The notes under the pieces are model-generated. The model made no database searches and was not told the DNA's origin. It saw nothing but the letters and a program-made list of their open reading frames with translations. Position numbers and translations under genes: made by a program. From NCBI GenBank assembly GCA_937951615.1, contig CALFBH010000008.1, positions 1-64,000 of the forward strand: a stretch of 64,000 bases of DNA, read 5' to 3'. Source of the DNA: an uncultured Saprospiraceae bacterium. GTDB lineage: Bacteria; Bacteroidota; Bacteroidia; Chitinophagales; Saprospiraceae. Positions 25,468 through 34,013 of this stretch are shown piece by piece; position 1 is the first letter of the stretch, and every line of letters starts with the position of its first letter.

Positions 25468-26796
25468 AACCCTAACCCCAATCCACCGCTTAGAATACAA
25501 ATACCAAAGACTAATCGCAGACATCACCAGCCAATACAAAATCTCAGCAGACCAGGCGAGTTTCAGACCGCCCTGCAGTACTTCGATGACGGTGTAAATA
25601 TAGGCAAGATAGAAAACGGCACAAACCGTCTGAATATACAAGCTGACCTGCGTAGCACCTGTGCCGACTAAGCCATTGAAATAAATAGAACCCGCAGAAA
25701 AAATCAGCAGAATCAGACCCAGAATGGGAAGGGTAGGGCGGGCGGTAGCGAGTACCTGAACGTCAGGCGTGAAGAGCGACATGATAGGATCGGGAAAGAG
25801 CAGCATGAGTCCTGTGAGCGTAAGTGTGAAGAGAAAGCACAACCAAGCAGTTTTATTGATGACTGGAAAAACCTGGTCTATCCGCTTCTGTCCGATGACA
25901 TTGCTGACCAAGGTATTGATGCCCGTAGAAAAGCCCCAGCAAGGAATGGAGAGCACCAGATAAACCATGCGCACGACATTGCTGGCTGCTAGTTCGCGCT
26001 CGCCCAGGTTCTCTACAATGCTGAAAAACATAAACCAGCTACCCAGCGATACAACCATCTGCGCAACAATAGGCGCAGACACCCGAAACTGAGTTTTGAT
26101 GATAGACAGATCAACTTTTGGAAGTTTGAATAAATTGTATTTTCGGAGGTTTTTATCGAAAAACATATAACACAGAAACAGTCCAAAGGCAGCCATTTCT
26201 GCAATTGTACTGGCTAAGCCTGCGCCAGCGATGCCCATTTCAGGAAAGCCAAATTTGCCAAAAATCAGGGTGTAATTGAGAATGATATTGACAATGCCCA
26301 GAAAAACAGTGACCACCAAAATAAAGCCTGTCCGCGAGATGCCTGTATAAAATGCAACAACTGCCACACCAATATAGCTAAAAAATACGCCCCACATTCG
26401 GTAGTCGAGGTATTCCAGACTTTTGTAAAATATTTTATCAGAATTGACAGAAAGGGAAAAGAAATAATAAGCACCAAAGTACATCAGGAAAAACATAATC
26501 ACCGACAGTGCCAACTCAAAATAGATAAGGCTATAAGTCGCTTTGGCCACGCCTTCGATGTCGCCTTCCCCATCGCGCCGCGCAATCATAATCTGCCCGC
26601 CCCGTGAAAAGCCAAAGCCAATTGCCGCAATAATGAGGTAAAAAACGCCCACAAAACCAATCGCAGCCAGTTCCACTTCGCCCACTCTGCCCAGAAAAAT
26701 ACCGTCTGTGAGGGTAATCACATTTTGTGCGGCACTTCCCAGCATAATAGGCGTCGAAATCGCCAAAATTCGTTTATACGAAACCTCTGCTTTCAT
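25465..26796 (-). CDS. MATE family efflux transporter
   Basis: 443 residues from ATG 26796; a longer frame from 26850 reads through word repeats and is rejected. About 12 membrane helices. N-terminal ILAISTPIMLGSAAQNVITLTDGIFLGRVGEVELAAIGFVG is the first MATE helix pair, with the expected duplication near the middle (VSAPIVAQMVVSLGSWFMFFSIVENLGERELAASNVVRM). MATE proteins export cationic drugs or metabolites with Na+ or H+ antiport. Inner membrane. The 5' side runs into an inverted word element that also overlaps the end of the upstream endonuclease-like gene. Confidence 0.92.
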   Translation of the reverse strand: MKAEVSYKRILAISTPIMLGSAAQNVITLTDGIFLGRVGEVELAAIGFVGVFYLIIAAIGFGFSRGGQIMIARRDGEGDIEGVAKATYSLIYFELALSVIMFFLMYFGAYYFFSLSVNSDKIFYKSLEYLDYRMWGVFFSYIGVAVVAFYTGISRTGFILVVTVFLGIVNIILNYTLIFGKFGFPEMGIAGAGLASTIAEMAAFGLFLCYMFFDKNLRKYNLFKLPKVDLSIIKTQFRVSAPIVAQMVVSLGSWFMFFSIVENLGERELAASNVVRMVYLVLSIPCWGFSTGINTLVSNVIGQKRIDQVFPVINKTAWLCFLFTLTLTGLMLLFPDPIMSLFTPDVQVLATARPTLPILGLILLIFSAGSIYFNGLVGTGATQVSLYIQTVCAVFYLAYIYTVIEVLQGGLKLAWSAEILYWLVMSAISLWYLYSKRWIGVRV

Positions 26797-26803
26797 TGTG
26801 TGT

Positions 26804-26884
26804 GGGGAATGAGGGAATGATTGAATGAGAGAATGATTAGATTTACTCATTTTATCATTCTCTCATCTACTCATTCATTCATTT
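26804..26884. repeat. Inverted GAATGA/TCATTC word element
   Basis: Left arm GGAATGAGGGAATGATTG..., right arm TCATTCTCTCATCTACTC... around TTACTCATTTTA. The right arm encodes the last residues (KMNE) and TGA stop of the upstream minus-strand gene at 26871. Confidence 0.85.
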
Positions 26885-27962
26885 TAATCTTCATCAAAAT
26901 TGGCTGGTGGTCGGAATATTGAAAATCCTGATCAACGCCTTTAACTTCCAATACTTCAATATTGGGCGATAATAAATAAAAATCTATCAAAGTAGTGAAG
27001 GTCTTGCCTTTTTCATAGACGTCGGTGAGTTTGCGATTGGTCGGTACTTTTTCATCGCAAGCCCATTTCCAATTAGGGAGATAGTCTTCTTTGATGTTAA
27101 TTTGTGAATAGCCTTCTCCTTTGCCTGGTGAAAAGCTATCATATTGAAAACCTGGCGGGCATTGATTCCAATCGCCACCGACGACCACGTAATTGCCTTT
27201 GTTATATTCTTTAAGTAAATAATTTTTCAAATATTCCATCTGTTGCTTTTTCATCGTACCATCATCATAAGCCGAATTGTGCGTATTGATAACAATCAAT
27301 TCTTTGCCAGAAGCAGTAGGGTAGCGATGGGTCGCAAAACAGCGGTCTAGGTGAAAAATACGATCTGGCCAGTCGTAACTGCCAGGAAACTGATAACGGA
27401 CGGATTCTGTAGGTTGAAAGCGGGAATAAGTCCCCAATCCGCTATGCATCTTACCCATAACGCGCCAAAACTCGCAGACGGGCAGCGGCACGCGGGCTGA
27501 TTTATAATTGACTGCAAAAGTCGAAGCATAGCCAGGCAAGGCATCTGTATATTTCTGGTGGGCATTGATGTGATAACTGCGCTTGGAGTCTAGATCAACT
27601 TCTTGGAAAAGATAAAAATCTGCGGGATTGTCCTGAATGAACTGCACCGCGCCGTTCAGATTTTTCTCGACATTCTTTTTTGGTGCGCGAATCATCTTGC
27701 CTTTGGAGGTCAGAAAACCGCCACTGTCGTAAAAGAAATTGGACTCTGCGCCCAGTCCACTATAGCCGACATTCCAGTTGGCGAAAGTCAGCACGCTATC
27801 CTGTATCACTTTTTCATCGGACGTACTGTCTAAGTCGAGTTGAATGACATCGTCGGGCTTAAAATCGGTCAGCGTACCATGTATGAGCGCGACGACGACA
27901 TACACGATGAATAACAGAAGGGCTAAGCCGATGAGTTTGAGTAGTAGCATTATTGGTTTCAT
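26871..27962 (-). CDS. Endonuclease/exonuclease/phosphatase family membrane protein
   Basis: 363 residues (ATG 27962; a GTG three codons upstream is possible). An N-terminal membrane helix (MLLLKLIGLALLLFIVYVVVALI) anchors an EEP-fold domain facing the periplasm. EEP motifs are intact: FANWNVG, LFQEVDLDS with the metal-binding Glu, VINTHNS, VGGDWNQCP with the catalytic Asp/Asn, LIDFYLLSPN, and the terminal SDHQPILMKI with the catalytic His. The fold covers DNases, inositol phosphatases and sphingomyelinases; a membrane-anchored periplasmic member is more likely a lipid or phosphodiester hydrolase, but the substrate is not visible. Confidence 0.85.
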   Translation of the reverse strand: MKPIMLLLKLIGLALLLFIVYVVVALIHGTLTDFKPDDVIQLDLDSTSDEKVIQDSVLTFANWNVGYSGLGAESNFFYDSGGFLTSKGKMIRAPKKNVEKNLNGAVQFIQDNPADFYLFQEVDLDSKRSYHINAHQKYTDALPGYASTFAVNYKSARVPLPVCEFWRVMGKMHSGLGTYSRFQPTESVRYQFPGSYDWPDRIFHLDRCFATHRYPTASGKELIVINTHNSAYDDGTMKKQQMEYLKNYLLKEYNKGNYVVVGGDWNQCPPGFQYDSFSPGKGEGYSQINIKEDYLPNWKWACDEKVPTNRKLTDVYEKGKTFTTLIDFYLLSPNIEVLEVKGVDQDFQYSDHQPILMKIKMNE

Positions 27963-27964
27963 GG

Positions 27965-28075
27965 TTTTCACTGTTTCATTGTTCTATTGTTAGATGGTTC
28001 GTGTTTTGTGCAGCAAAAAAATACAAGGTAGCAGTGCAGCAATGTAACAATCAAACAATTTAACAATCAATTTCA
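27965..28075. repeat. Inverted ATTGTT/AACAAT word element
   Basis: TTTCATTGTTCTATTGTTAG words (27975-27995) face GTAACAATCAAACAATTTAAC words (28044-28071). Positioned between two minus-strand genes and ending at the stop codon of the Spo0M-like gene (28073). Confidence 0.65.
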
Positions 28076-28540
28076 AACGAAATTGACAATTTCCCGATCA
28101 AAAGGACTCAATGCGGTGCCAGCTACTTTTGCTTCCGCTTCCACACGAAACTCCGACTTCACGCCACGGGAAGCTTTGGCAGCGCGTGCCAGCCCGCCAA
28201 GCAGACCACCGCGATCTTGTAAGGCGTCCATATTGGACTGTACTTTTTTGTAGGGCAATTCAAAATTGACGGATACACTTTCTTCGGGGTAGACCATAAA
28301 ACCATCGTCAAGCAGGACTTTGCCCAATAGAAATTCTTCTGTTCTTTTGGCTTTTTTGCCGCGCCCATGTGTGTAGCGTTCTATCAATTTGACCTCAATA
28401 TAAGCAATACGCTGCGTATTCATGGTGGTAAATTTCAGACTGCCTGTAATCAAGCCTTCTTTTAAACTAATTTCTTCCGGCAGGATGACTTTCATTTTGA
28501 CGCCTTCTATGCCAAGAAGCTGCTTTATTTTTTTGAACAT
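28073..28540 (-). CDS. Spo0M-like (arrestin-fold) protein
   Basis: 155 residues, no signal peptide. The N-terminus (MFKKIKQLLGIEGVKMKVILPEEISLKEGLITGSLKFTT) and a second strand set (YIEVKLIERYTHGRGKKAKRTEEFLLGKVLL) match the Spo0M/arrestin-like family, which is twice this length in Bacillus and often short in Bacteroidota. A C-terminal SEFRVEAEAKVAGTALSPFDREIVNFV fits the last strands. Cytoplasmic. The family is tied to stress or sporulation control in Firmicutes, but its biochemical role is unknown and there is no sporulation here. Confidence 0.75.
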   Translation of the reverse strand: MFKKIKQLLGIEGVKMKVILPEEISLKEGLITGSLKFTTMNTQRIAYIEVKLIERYTHGRGKKAKRTEEFLLGKVLLDDGFMVYPEESVSVNFELPYKKVQSNMDALQDRGGLLGGLARAAKASRGVKSEFRVEAEAKVAGTALSPFDREIVNFV

Positions 28541-28545
28541 ACTTT

Positions 28546-28636
28546 TTTTTTAATGATGAACGATAAATGATAAACGATGAATATGCCTGATTTTATTATT
28601 CATCATTCATCGTTTATCATTTATCGTTCTATAAAA
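28546..28636. repeat. Inverted CGATGAA/TTCATCG word element
   Basis: Left arm AATGATGAACGATAAATG..., right arm TTCATCATTCATCGTTTATC..., separated by ATGCCTGATTTTATT. It lacks the CATTTTGC core. It lies upstream of the Spo0M-like gene. Confidence 0.88.
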
Positions 28637-28789
28637 GGCTAATTTAAGAGCAATTTTGCATTAACATGGAATAATTAGACGTAAAACAGTTGAATTTAGA
28701 CAGATGTTCGCAGTGCAGTTGAAAGTATGGGCAATTTTTTTCAGAACAAAGGGCAAAATTTACACCTATTTCAAGTTCTGTAATATGCG

Positions 28790-28797
28790 TATCTTTG
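28790..28797 (+). promoter_or_regulatory. -7 box of a short secreted ORF
   Basis: TATCTTTG fits TAnnTTTG and lies 40 bp before the ATG at 28838. Confidence 0.5.
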
Positions 28798-28837
28798 AAT
28801 TGTTGTGTTCAAATTATCAAATAAAAACAACATAAAA

Positions 28838-28960
28838 ATGAAAAACATCACGCAAATCACTCTCTTGTCTCTGCTATTCCCACTCTTCTTATCAGCACAG
28901 AATTATGAAAAAACGGTCGTAATGGGCTATAAGACGGAAAAAATTATCATTGCCAGGTAA
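28838..28960 (+). pseudogene. Truncated secreted-protein remnant, 40 codons
   Basis: A 40-codon frame with a good promoter box and a classic signal peptide (MKNITQITLLSLLFPLFLSAQ, cleavage after SAQ), then NYEKTVVMGYKTEKIIIAR and TAA. The signal is of the T9SS/Sec-cargo type in this window, but almost no mature protein is left, and a TAATTCG word element begins 20 bp later. I read it as the 5' end of an exported gene whose body was lost. It could instead be a real short secreted peptide. Confidence 0.5.
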
Positions 28961-28979
28961 ATGAGTGTTTGGTGTCGGT

Positions 28980-29028
28980 GATTCGTAATTATCCCATTCG
29001 TAATTCGTAATTAAACAATTCGTAATTA
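28980..29028. repeat. TAATTCG word repeat, copy 3
   Basis: 28980-29014 is the exact reverse complement of 12557-12591 (35 of 35). The following word supplies the TAA stop (29026-29028) of the next minus-strand gene. Confidence 0.88.
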
Positions 29029-30429
29029 CCCAACTTCCAGCATTTTCAAGAGCCATTTCTTATCTGGAAGGTAGGCAAGATCTTCCATTTTTTTGAGAAT
29101 GGCAGCTTTTGAAACTGTCTTTTGTCGTGCTAATTGGAGCATAATGCCCATGAAAGTCATGTAGCCTTTTCTGACTTGCGGGGTGACTGTCTCACTGCGT
29201 TTTAGAAAGATTTGAGAAGCTGCAATCAGGGATAACAAGGCTTCTGTTTCCTGTTGTTCATAATAAATTTTCATCAACATTTTACGGGCGTCTAAGTTGT
29301 AAAATATGTCGGTCGTTTCTACCTGAAATAGATAGGTCTGGGCTTTGTCTAATTCTTTTTTATAATAATAAAGGTCAGCCATATTATAATTGAAAGCTGT
29401 TTCTCTGAATTCGGGGGACAGCTTTTTGCTATACTCAACAATCATTTGTTCAGTCCATTCAAATTTGTGTAGTCGCAAACCAATTTTGGTGATATTCTTA
29501 TAGGTGGTGTGAGGCAGGCGACCATTTTCCAGTAATAACTCATGGGTCAAGCCATAAACATAACGATTGAATAATTCTTCAAAATATTGATGTCCTTCAT
29601 TGATTTTACGGATACAAAAATTAATAGTATATCCATACACTTCCTTCATTTCTTCTTTTGGAAACTGATGGATATATTCTTCTATTAAAACTTTTAAGGC
29701 TTCAAAATGAACATCAGGGCTTTTTTCGGTCAGCATTAAAAAAATACGATAATAAATACTGATAGGCGGCACGTCATCATGTGGAAATTGTTGAAGATAA
29801 TGTGCTATTTCATCTGTGAGTTGGAGTTGTTCATCTGTAGAGAAGATATGTTTTCGGTCTAGTAATTCACAACTATATTTGAGCTTGTTTGCAAGGTAAT
29901 ACACATCAAAATAATCGGAAGCCCGTCGAAGCCGCTCATCTTGTTTACGTATTTGTTGTTGGAGAAAATACCTATTTTCCGAATCTGCCAATAAATAACG
30001 CTGATAATAAAAATCATTATTTCGATGCGGATGCTGCTCCAATTGAGTTGCTGTTTTATTGAGGATATAGCGATAGTGTTTGTCCAGATTTCGGCTGATA
30101 TAGGAGTTGATGATGTGATATTGTTGCAAGCCTGTTTGCTCACAATAATGTTGATGCCCTATGAATTGTTCTGCTAGTTTTAACAAAAAACTCATGAGAT
30201 AATTTAAGTGTTTGTCGTCATATTTTTGTTGAGGAAATAGGGCATTATATACATACTGTCGTTCAATTTTTTTCAAAGGAAAATGTGGGGCAATTTTTTT
30301 CAAATAAGCATAAAAAACAAGCAGTTCTTCATTTGTATTAAAAAATGGCGAGGCCACAAAATCCTGAAATTTTCGTAGTTCTGGTTTATTGAATGTTCTC
30401 AATAAGGCTATTAACTTGCTATCATTCAT
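29026..30429 (-). CDS. Large helical protein, Saprospiria-type family
   Basis: 467 residues, all helical, no signal peptide. It opens MNDSKLIALLRTFNKPELRKFQDFVASPFFNTNEELLVFYAYLKK, a start I recognise from a family of hypothetical proteins found in multiple copies in Saprospiria genomes. The middle and end have degenerate TPR-like helical pairs (AFNYNMADLYYYKKELDKAQTYLFQ; ARKMLMKIYYEQQETEALLSLI). No catalytic motif. Cytoplasmic scaffold is a guess. It diverges from the dockerin/T9SS gene with a 180-bp spacer. Confidence 0.7.
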   Translation of the reverse strand: MNDSKLIALLRTFNKPELRKFQDFVASPFFNTNEELLVFYAYLKKIAPHFPLKKIERQYVYNALFPQQKYDDKHLNYLMSFLLKLAEQFIGHQHYCEQTGLQQYHIINSYISRNLDKHYRYILNKTATQLEQHPHRNNDFYYQRYLLADSENRYFLQQQIRKQDERLRRASDYFDVYYLANKLKYSCELLDRKHIFSTDEQLQLTDEIAHYLQQFPHDDVPPISIYYRIFLMLTEKSPDVHFEALKVLIEEYIHQFPKEEMKEVYGYTINFCIRKINEGHQYFEELFNRYVYGLTHELLLENGRLPHTTYKNITKIGLRLHKFEWTEQMIVEYSKKLSPEFRETAFNYNMADLYYYKKELDKAQTYLFQVETTDIFYNLDARKMLMKIYYEQQETEALLSLIAASQIFLKRSETVTPQVRKGYMTFMGIMLQLARQKTVSKAAILKKMEDLAYLPDKKWLLKMLEVG

Positions 30430-30582
30430 AGAATAATGTTGATTTTTTTTGATAAAATGATAGGGTGATTTTTTTATAAAAAACTATATGTCAATTAGTT
30501 GAATAATTTTTCAATTAAATTTTTAATTAGTTTTCATTGATAAATGCCTATAAATGTAGTTGTTTTGAGCGAAAAATCAGCC

Positions 30583-30590
30583 TATTTTTG
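30583..30590 (+). promoter_or_regulatory. -7 box of dockerin-like T9SS gene
   Basis: TATTTTTG, exact TAnnTTTG match, 21 bp before the ATG at 30612; a TTTG lies 15 bp upstream, somewhat closer than the usual -33 spacing. Confidence 0.5.
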
Positions 30591-30611
30591 AGTCATCAAA
30601 TAAAACGAACT

Positions 30612-31712
30612 ATGTTTAGTACAAAAATACATATCCAATCACTTCTATTTATTGCTTTAGTATTTTGCAATGTTGAAGTACAATCCCAGCAATTCGTCTG
30701 GCCAGGGGACATTAATGATAATGGGAAAACGACCAACGTAGATGTCCTGTATCTGGGCGTAGGTTTTGGAACGACTGGTCCTGCTCGGGATTCTATAAAT
30801 TCAAGTTGGAGCGAACAAACTATTCCCAGTTTGTGGAATCAGGACTTTCCTGGCAACCCAGTTATGCCCATTAATTATGCTTATGCAGATTGTAATGGAG
30901 ACGGGTTTATAGATCAGGACGATTTATTGGTCATTCAGCAAAATTACGGACTTGAAAATGGGGGAGTGATTCCTGATGATTTTATTCTCGCAGGAATAGG
31001 GGAACCGATACTTAGTTTTGGTCCAGTGGACACCATTATTACAGCGCAGAATACACAGCTTGTTTTTAATATTGAAGTAGCTGACGCCGCAGTTGATTTT
31101 TACGGAATTGCTTTTAGCATTGAATACGATACTGCATTTGTAGTAGCAGGGACACCAGCTTTTACAACCAACCCGCAATGGATCAATCCTGATCAGGTTC
31201 AACTGTTAGAGTTGGGGCGAGATAATGGTTTCGGCACCTATGATGTTGCGATCTGTAGAACGAACCAGTCACCAGTGTCAGGAATGGGCGGGATTGGTAC
31301 TTTTTCGCTGATTATTGAGGATAATTTAATAGATATTGTCGCGCCAGGTCCTGATTTTAAATTGAACATTAAAGACATCCGACTGATTGATGAAGAACTA
31401 AATACGACGCCCGTAAACGGAGACTCCGTGTTGATAGACCTCATTACTTTTAGTGAAAATATCATTAAAGACAAGAACATAAAAGTATTTCCCAATCCAG
31501 CAAAAGACTATTTACATCTTGAATCCAAAGACTTGAAAGTCGAACAAATAGAGTGCTACAACTCACTCGGACAAGTCCTGTTTTCCCACAGAACAATATA
31601 TGATTATTCAACGCGCATTCCACTTCCTGATCTGGTAGCTGGGGCCTATGTACTGAAGATTTACACCGAGGAAGGAATTGTCGTCAGGCAATTTGTAAAA
31701 AATGACTTTTGA
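30612..31712 (+). CDS. Dockerin/cohesin-like T9SS cargo protein
   Basis: 366 residues from ATG 30612, where the signal peptide MFSTKIHIQSLLFIALVFCNVEVQSQ begins. Residues ~28-115 hold two EF-hand-like calcium loops (GDINDNGKTTNVDVLYLG and DCNGDGFIDQDDLLVIQQNYG), a dockerin-like pair separated by a long insert. Residues ~130-270 form a cohesin-like beta sandwich (VVFNIEVADAAVDFYGIAFSIEYD pattern). The C-terminal ~75 residues (IKVFPNPAKDYLHLESKDL...AGAYVLKIYTEEGIVVRQFVKNDF) are a T9SS type A sorting domain. Both halves of a cohesin-dockerin pair in one exported protein suggest self-assembly; unproven. Confidence 0.8.
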   Translation: MFSTKIHIQSLLFIALVFCNVEVQSQQFVWPGDINDNGKTTNVDVLYLGVGFGTTGPARDSINSSWSEQTIPSLWNQDFPGNPVMPINYAYADCNGDGFIDQDDLLVIQQNYGLENGGVIPDDFILAGIGEPILSFGPVDTIITAQNTQLVFNIEVADAAVDFYGIAFSIEYDTAFVVAGTPAFTTNPQWINPDQVQLLELGRDNGFGTYDVAICRTNQSPVSGMGGIGTFSLIIEDNLIDIVAPGPDFKLNIKDIRLIDEELNTTPVNGDSVLIDLITFSENIIKDKNIKVFPNPAKDYLHLESKDLKVEQIECYNSLGQVLFSHRTIYDYSTRIPLPDLVAGAYVLKIYTEEGIVVRQFVKNDF

Positions 31713-31847
31713 TTTTTTACATCTCAATTCGATTCCCTTTTTTCACAATAAAACTATTTTCATGATACAAACAAAACGCCTAATTAAACTATAAAAAATC
31801 AATCCCCGACATGATTCCATTCATTAAAATATTATAAAAACAAACAG

Positions 31848-33899
31848 ATGAAAAAATTACAATTACTATTGACCCTTTTATGCTTTAGCAGCTTATCGCT
31901 AATGGCACAATCAACTGGCTCAGTCAGCGGCACAGTAAGCAATTCAGACGGCACACCGGTAGGCAATACCTATGTCGAAGTAACTGCAAATTACTGCGGC
32001 GTGACGCAGATAGACACCACCTATACCGATTCTACCGGCTACTATTATATTGCCTATCCAGATTTTGCAGCTTGCCCACAAGGTAGCGTGACGGTGATTA
32101 GCTGGTGTGCTAATTCAATAGTTACAGGAACGGGTGGTTTTCCTAATCCTGTTTCGTCCTATGATGTTGTCGTTGATTTGACTTGCCAGGGAACAGGCAG
32201 TGGTACTTGCACGGCTAATCTTAATTATCAAAACGTATTTTTAGATTTTTGGTTTTCCGGTTCGGCAACGGGCGGTACAGCCCCTTATTCTTACCTCCTT
32301 GATTTTGGCGACGGTGCGACCTCAAACAACCCAAACGCCTTTTACAATTATGCTGCTGAAGGGACGTATAATGTCTGCCTGACTGCAACAGATGCAGTGG
32401 GAGTCAGTTGTACAGATTGCACGCAGGTGACAGCAATAGACAGTACCAGCACTAATAATTGCTATATTTCTCAAATAAATGTACAACAAACAGCCATAGG
32501 CGGATGGGAATTTTTCCCTAGTGTGTCAGGTGGTACTCCACCCTATACTTATGCCTGGGATTTAGGCGATGGCAATACTTCTACTGTACAAAATCCGACT
32601 AATTACTATAACATATCAGGCGTAATTACAGCCTGTCTTACAGTCACAGATGCAGCAGGTGTATCTTGTAGCAATTGTGTCACCTTTACTGTAGGCGGCA
32701 ATACTTGTATCGACCAGTCGCAAATAGATCCGAATATAGCTTGTCCAGCAGTCATTATTCCCGTCTGCGGTTGCGATGGCGTGACGTATAATAACGAATG
32801 CGAAGCAGAATACTGGTTTGGCGTAACTTCCTGGACACAAGGCTCCTGCTTCAATCAGCAAGACACCTGTCTCGACTGGTCGATTGTGGACTTTGGTGCC
32901 AACTGCCCCGGCTACGATCCCGTTTGCGGTTGCGATGGCGTGACTTATGATAATGAATGTATCGCTTACTATTGCTTTGGTGTCATCGACTGGACGCCTG
33001 GCGAATGTACAAACAATACAGACTCGCTTAACTGCGCAAATATTTGGGCAGAGTTCCAATACTTTGGCGTAGCAGGACAACAACCGGATACTTATGATTA
33101 CTATTTTGCCAGTGCAGTCAGCGGCACACCACCATTTGCTTATTGGTGGGATCTCGGTGACGGTACGACAGATACAGGAGCTATCGTAGCACATACTTAT
33201 GCTGCACCTGATTCTATACAGACTTATACCGTTTGTCTAAATGTCATAGATGGAGATAGTTGTACAGTAACCGTTTGCGAAACCATCGCCATAGATACCT
33301 CACCCAATGGCAACCTCGGCGGCAACCTCTGGGAAGGCGATAGCTACAGCGGCGGCATAGCAGAGTTTGTAGGCAATAGCGGACCAGGCGATCCATTGGA
33401 AGATATCACAGTCGTACTGTATGGAGCAGACCAAAGCACCATCATCGCTACAGACCTCACAGACGCCGATGGCACTTATGATTTCACCGGTCTATTCTTC
33501 GGCGATTATTATGTACAGGTCATGATTCCAAATATCACACATACACCCGTACACTATAAAATCACGCCCATCGTACAAACCAATATGGACATAGATTTTG
33601 TCGTCAATGATTCTGGCGTAACAACAGACGTAACAGCCACCACGTTCTTAGACAATCTCAAAGTTTTCCCAAATCCAATGAACGATGTACTGAATGTAGA
33701 ACTCGAACTCAGCACAGCCAGCGACCTCACCATTCGCCTAACGGATGTCATGGGACGCAATATCTCTACAGCGCAAATAGCCGCAGCAGGGGAGCATGTT
33801 CTCTTACAATTGAATACAAATGACTTGTCAGCAGGCATGTATCTACTCAGCATTCAGGCTGGTGATGAGGTGATTGCTAGAAAGGTTTTCAAAGAATAA
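31848..33899 (+). CDS. PKD plus double-Kazal T9SS cargo protein
   Basis: 683 residues. Signal peptide ends at LMAQ. Order: carboxypeptidase-like/CNA-B domain (~22-115, GSVSGTVSNSDGTPVGNTYVEV), PKD domain (~120-195), second PKD (~205-280), two Kazal-like domains (~285-390, each with CP...PVCGCDGVTYxNECxAxYxFGVxxWTxGxC), third PKD-like domain (~395-480), SdrD/CNA-B domain (EDITVVLYGADQSTIIATDLTDADGTYDFTGL) and a T9SS type A domain (LKVFPNPMNDVLNVELELS...). Kazal domains block serine proteases in eukaryotes; here P1 residues are unclear. Secreted or surface attached. Strong terminator downstream. Confidence 0.85.
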   Translation: MKKLQLLLTLLCFSSLSLMAQSTGSVSGTVSNSDGTPVGNTYVEVTANYCGVTQIDTTYTDSTGYYYIAYPDFAACPQGSVTVISWCANSIVTGTGGFPNPVSSYDVVVDLTCQGTGSGTCTANLNYQNVFLDFWFSGSATGGTAPYSYLLDFGDGATSNNPNAFYNYAAEGTYNVCLTATDAVGVSCTDCTQVTAIDSTSTNNCYISQINVQQTAIGGWEFFPSVSGGTPPYTYAWDLGDGNTSTVQNPTNYYNISGVITACLTVTDAAGVSCSNCVTFTVGGNTCIDQSQIDPNIACPAVIIPVCGCDGVTYNNECEAEYWFGVTSWTQGSCFNQQDTCLDWSIVDFGANCPGYDPVCGCDGVTYDNECIAYYCFGVIDWTPGECTNNTDSLNCANIWAEFQYFGVAGQQPDTYDYYFASAVSGTPPFAYWWDLGDGTTDTGAIVAHTYAAPDSIQTYTVCLNVIDGDSCTVTVCETIAIDTSPNGNLGGNLWEGDSYSGGIAEFVGNSGPGDPLEDITVVLYGADQSTIIATDLTDADGTYDFTGLFFGDYYVQVMIPNITHTPVHYKITPIVQTNMDIDFVVNDSGVTTDVTATTFLDNLKVFPNPMNDVLNVELELSTASDLTIRLTDVMGRNISTAQIAAAGEHVLLQLNTNDLSAGMYLLSIQAGDEVIARKVFKE

Positions 33900-33957
33900 G
33901 GGTTTAAATTCAAACTCAAATTCAAAAAACAAACTCAAAAAAGTTTAGTTTAATGGG

Positions 33958-33990
33958 AGGCAGGCATCTTTTGGTGTCTGTCTTTTTTTT
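33958..33990 (+). terminator. Terminator after Kazal-domain gene
   Basis: 11-bp stem (33958-33968 with 33973-33983, including G-U pairs), loop TTTT, then a run of T to 33990. Confidence 0.85.
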
Positions 33991-34013
33991 ATGGGAAACT
34001 TATGTTGGTAGAA

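Noticed and set aside
32616-33194. 192-codon cysteine-rich frame antisense to the Kazal gene
   Set aside because: It is the mirror of a repetitive coding region; composition follows the sense gene and there is no promoter.
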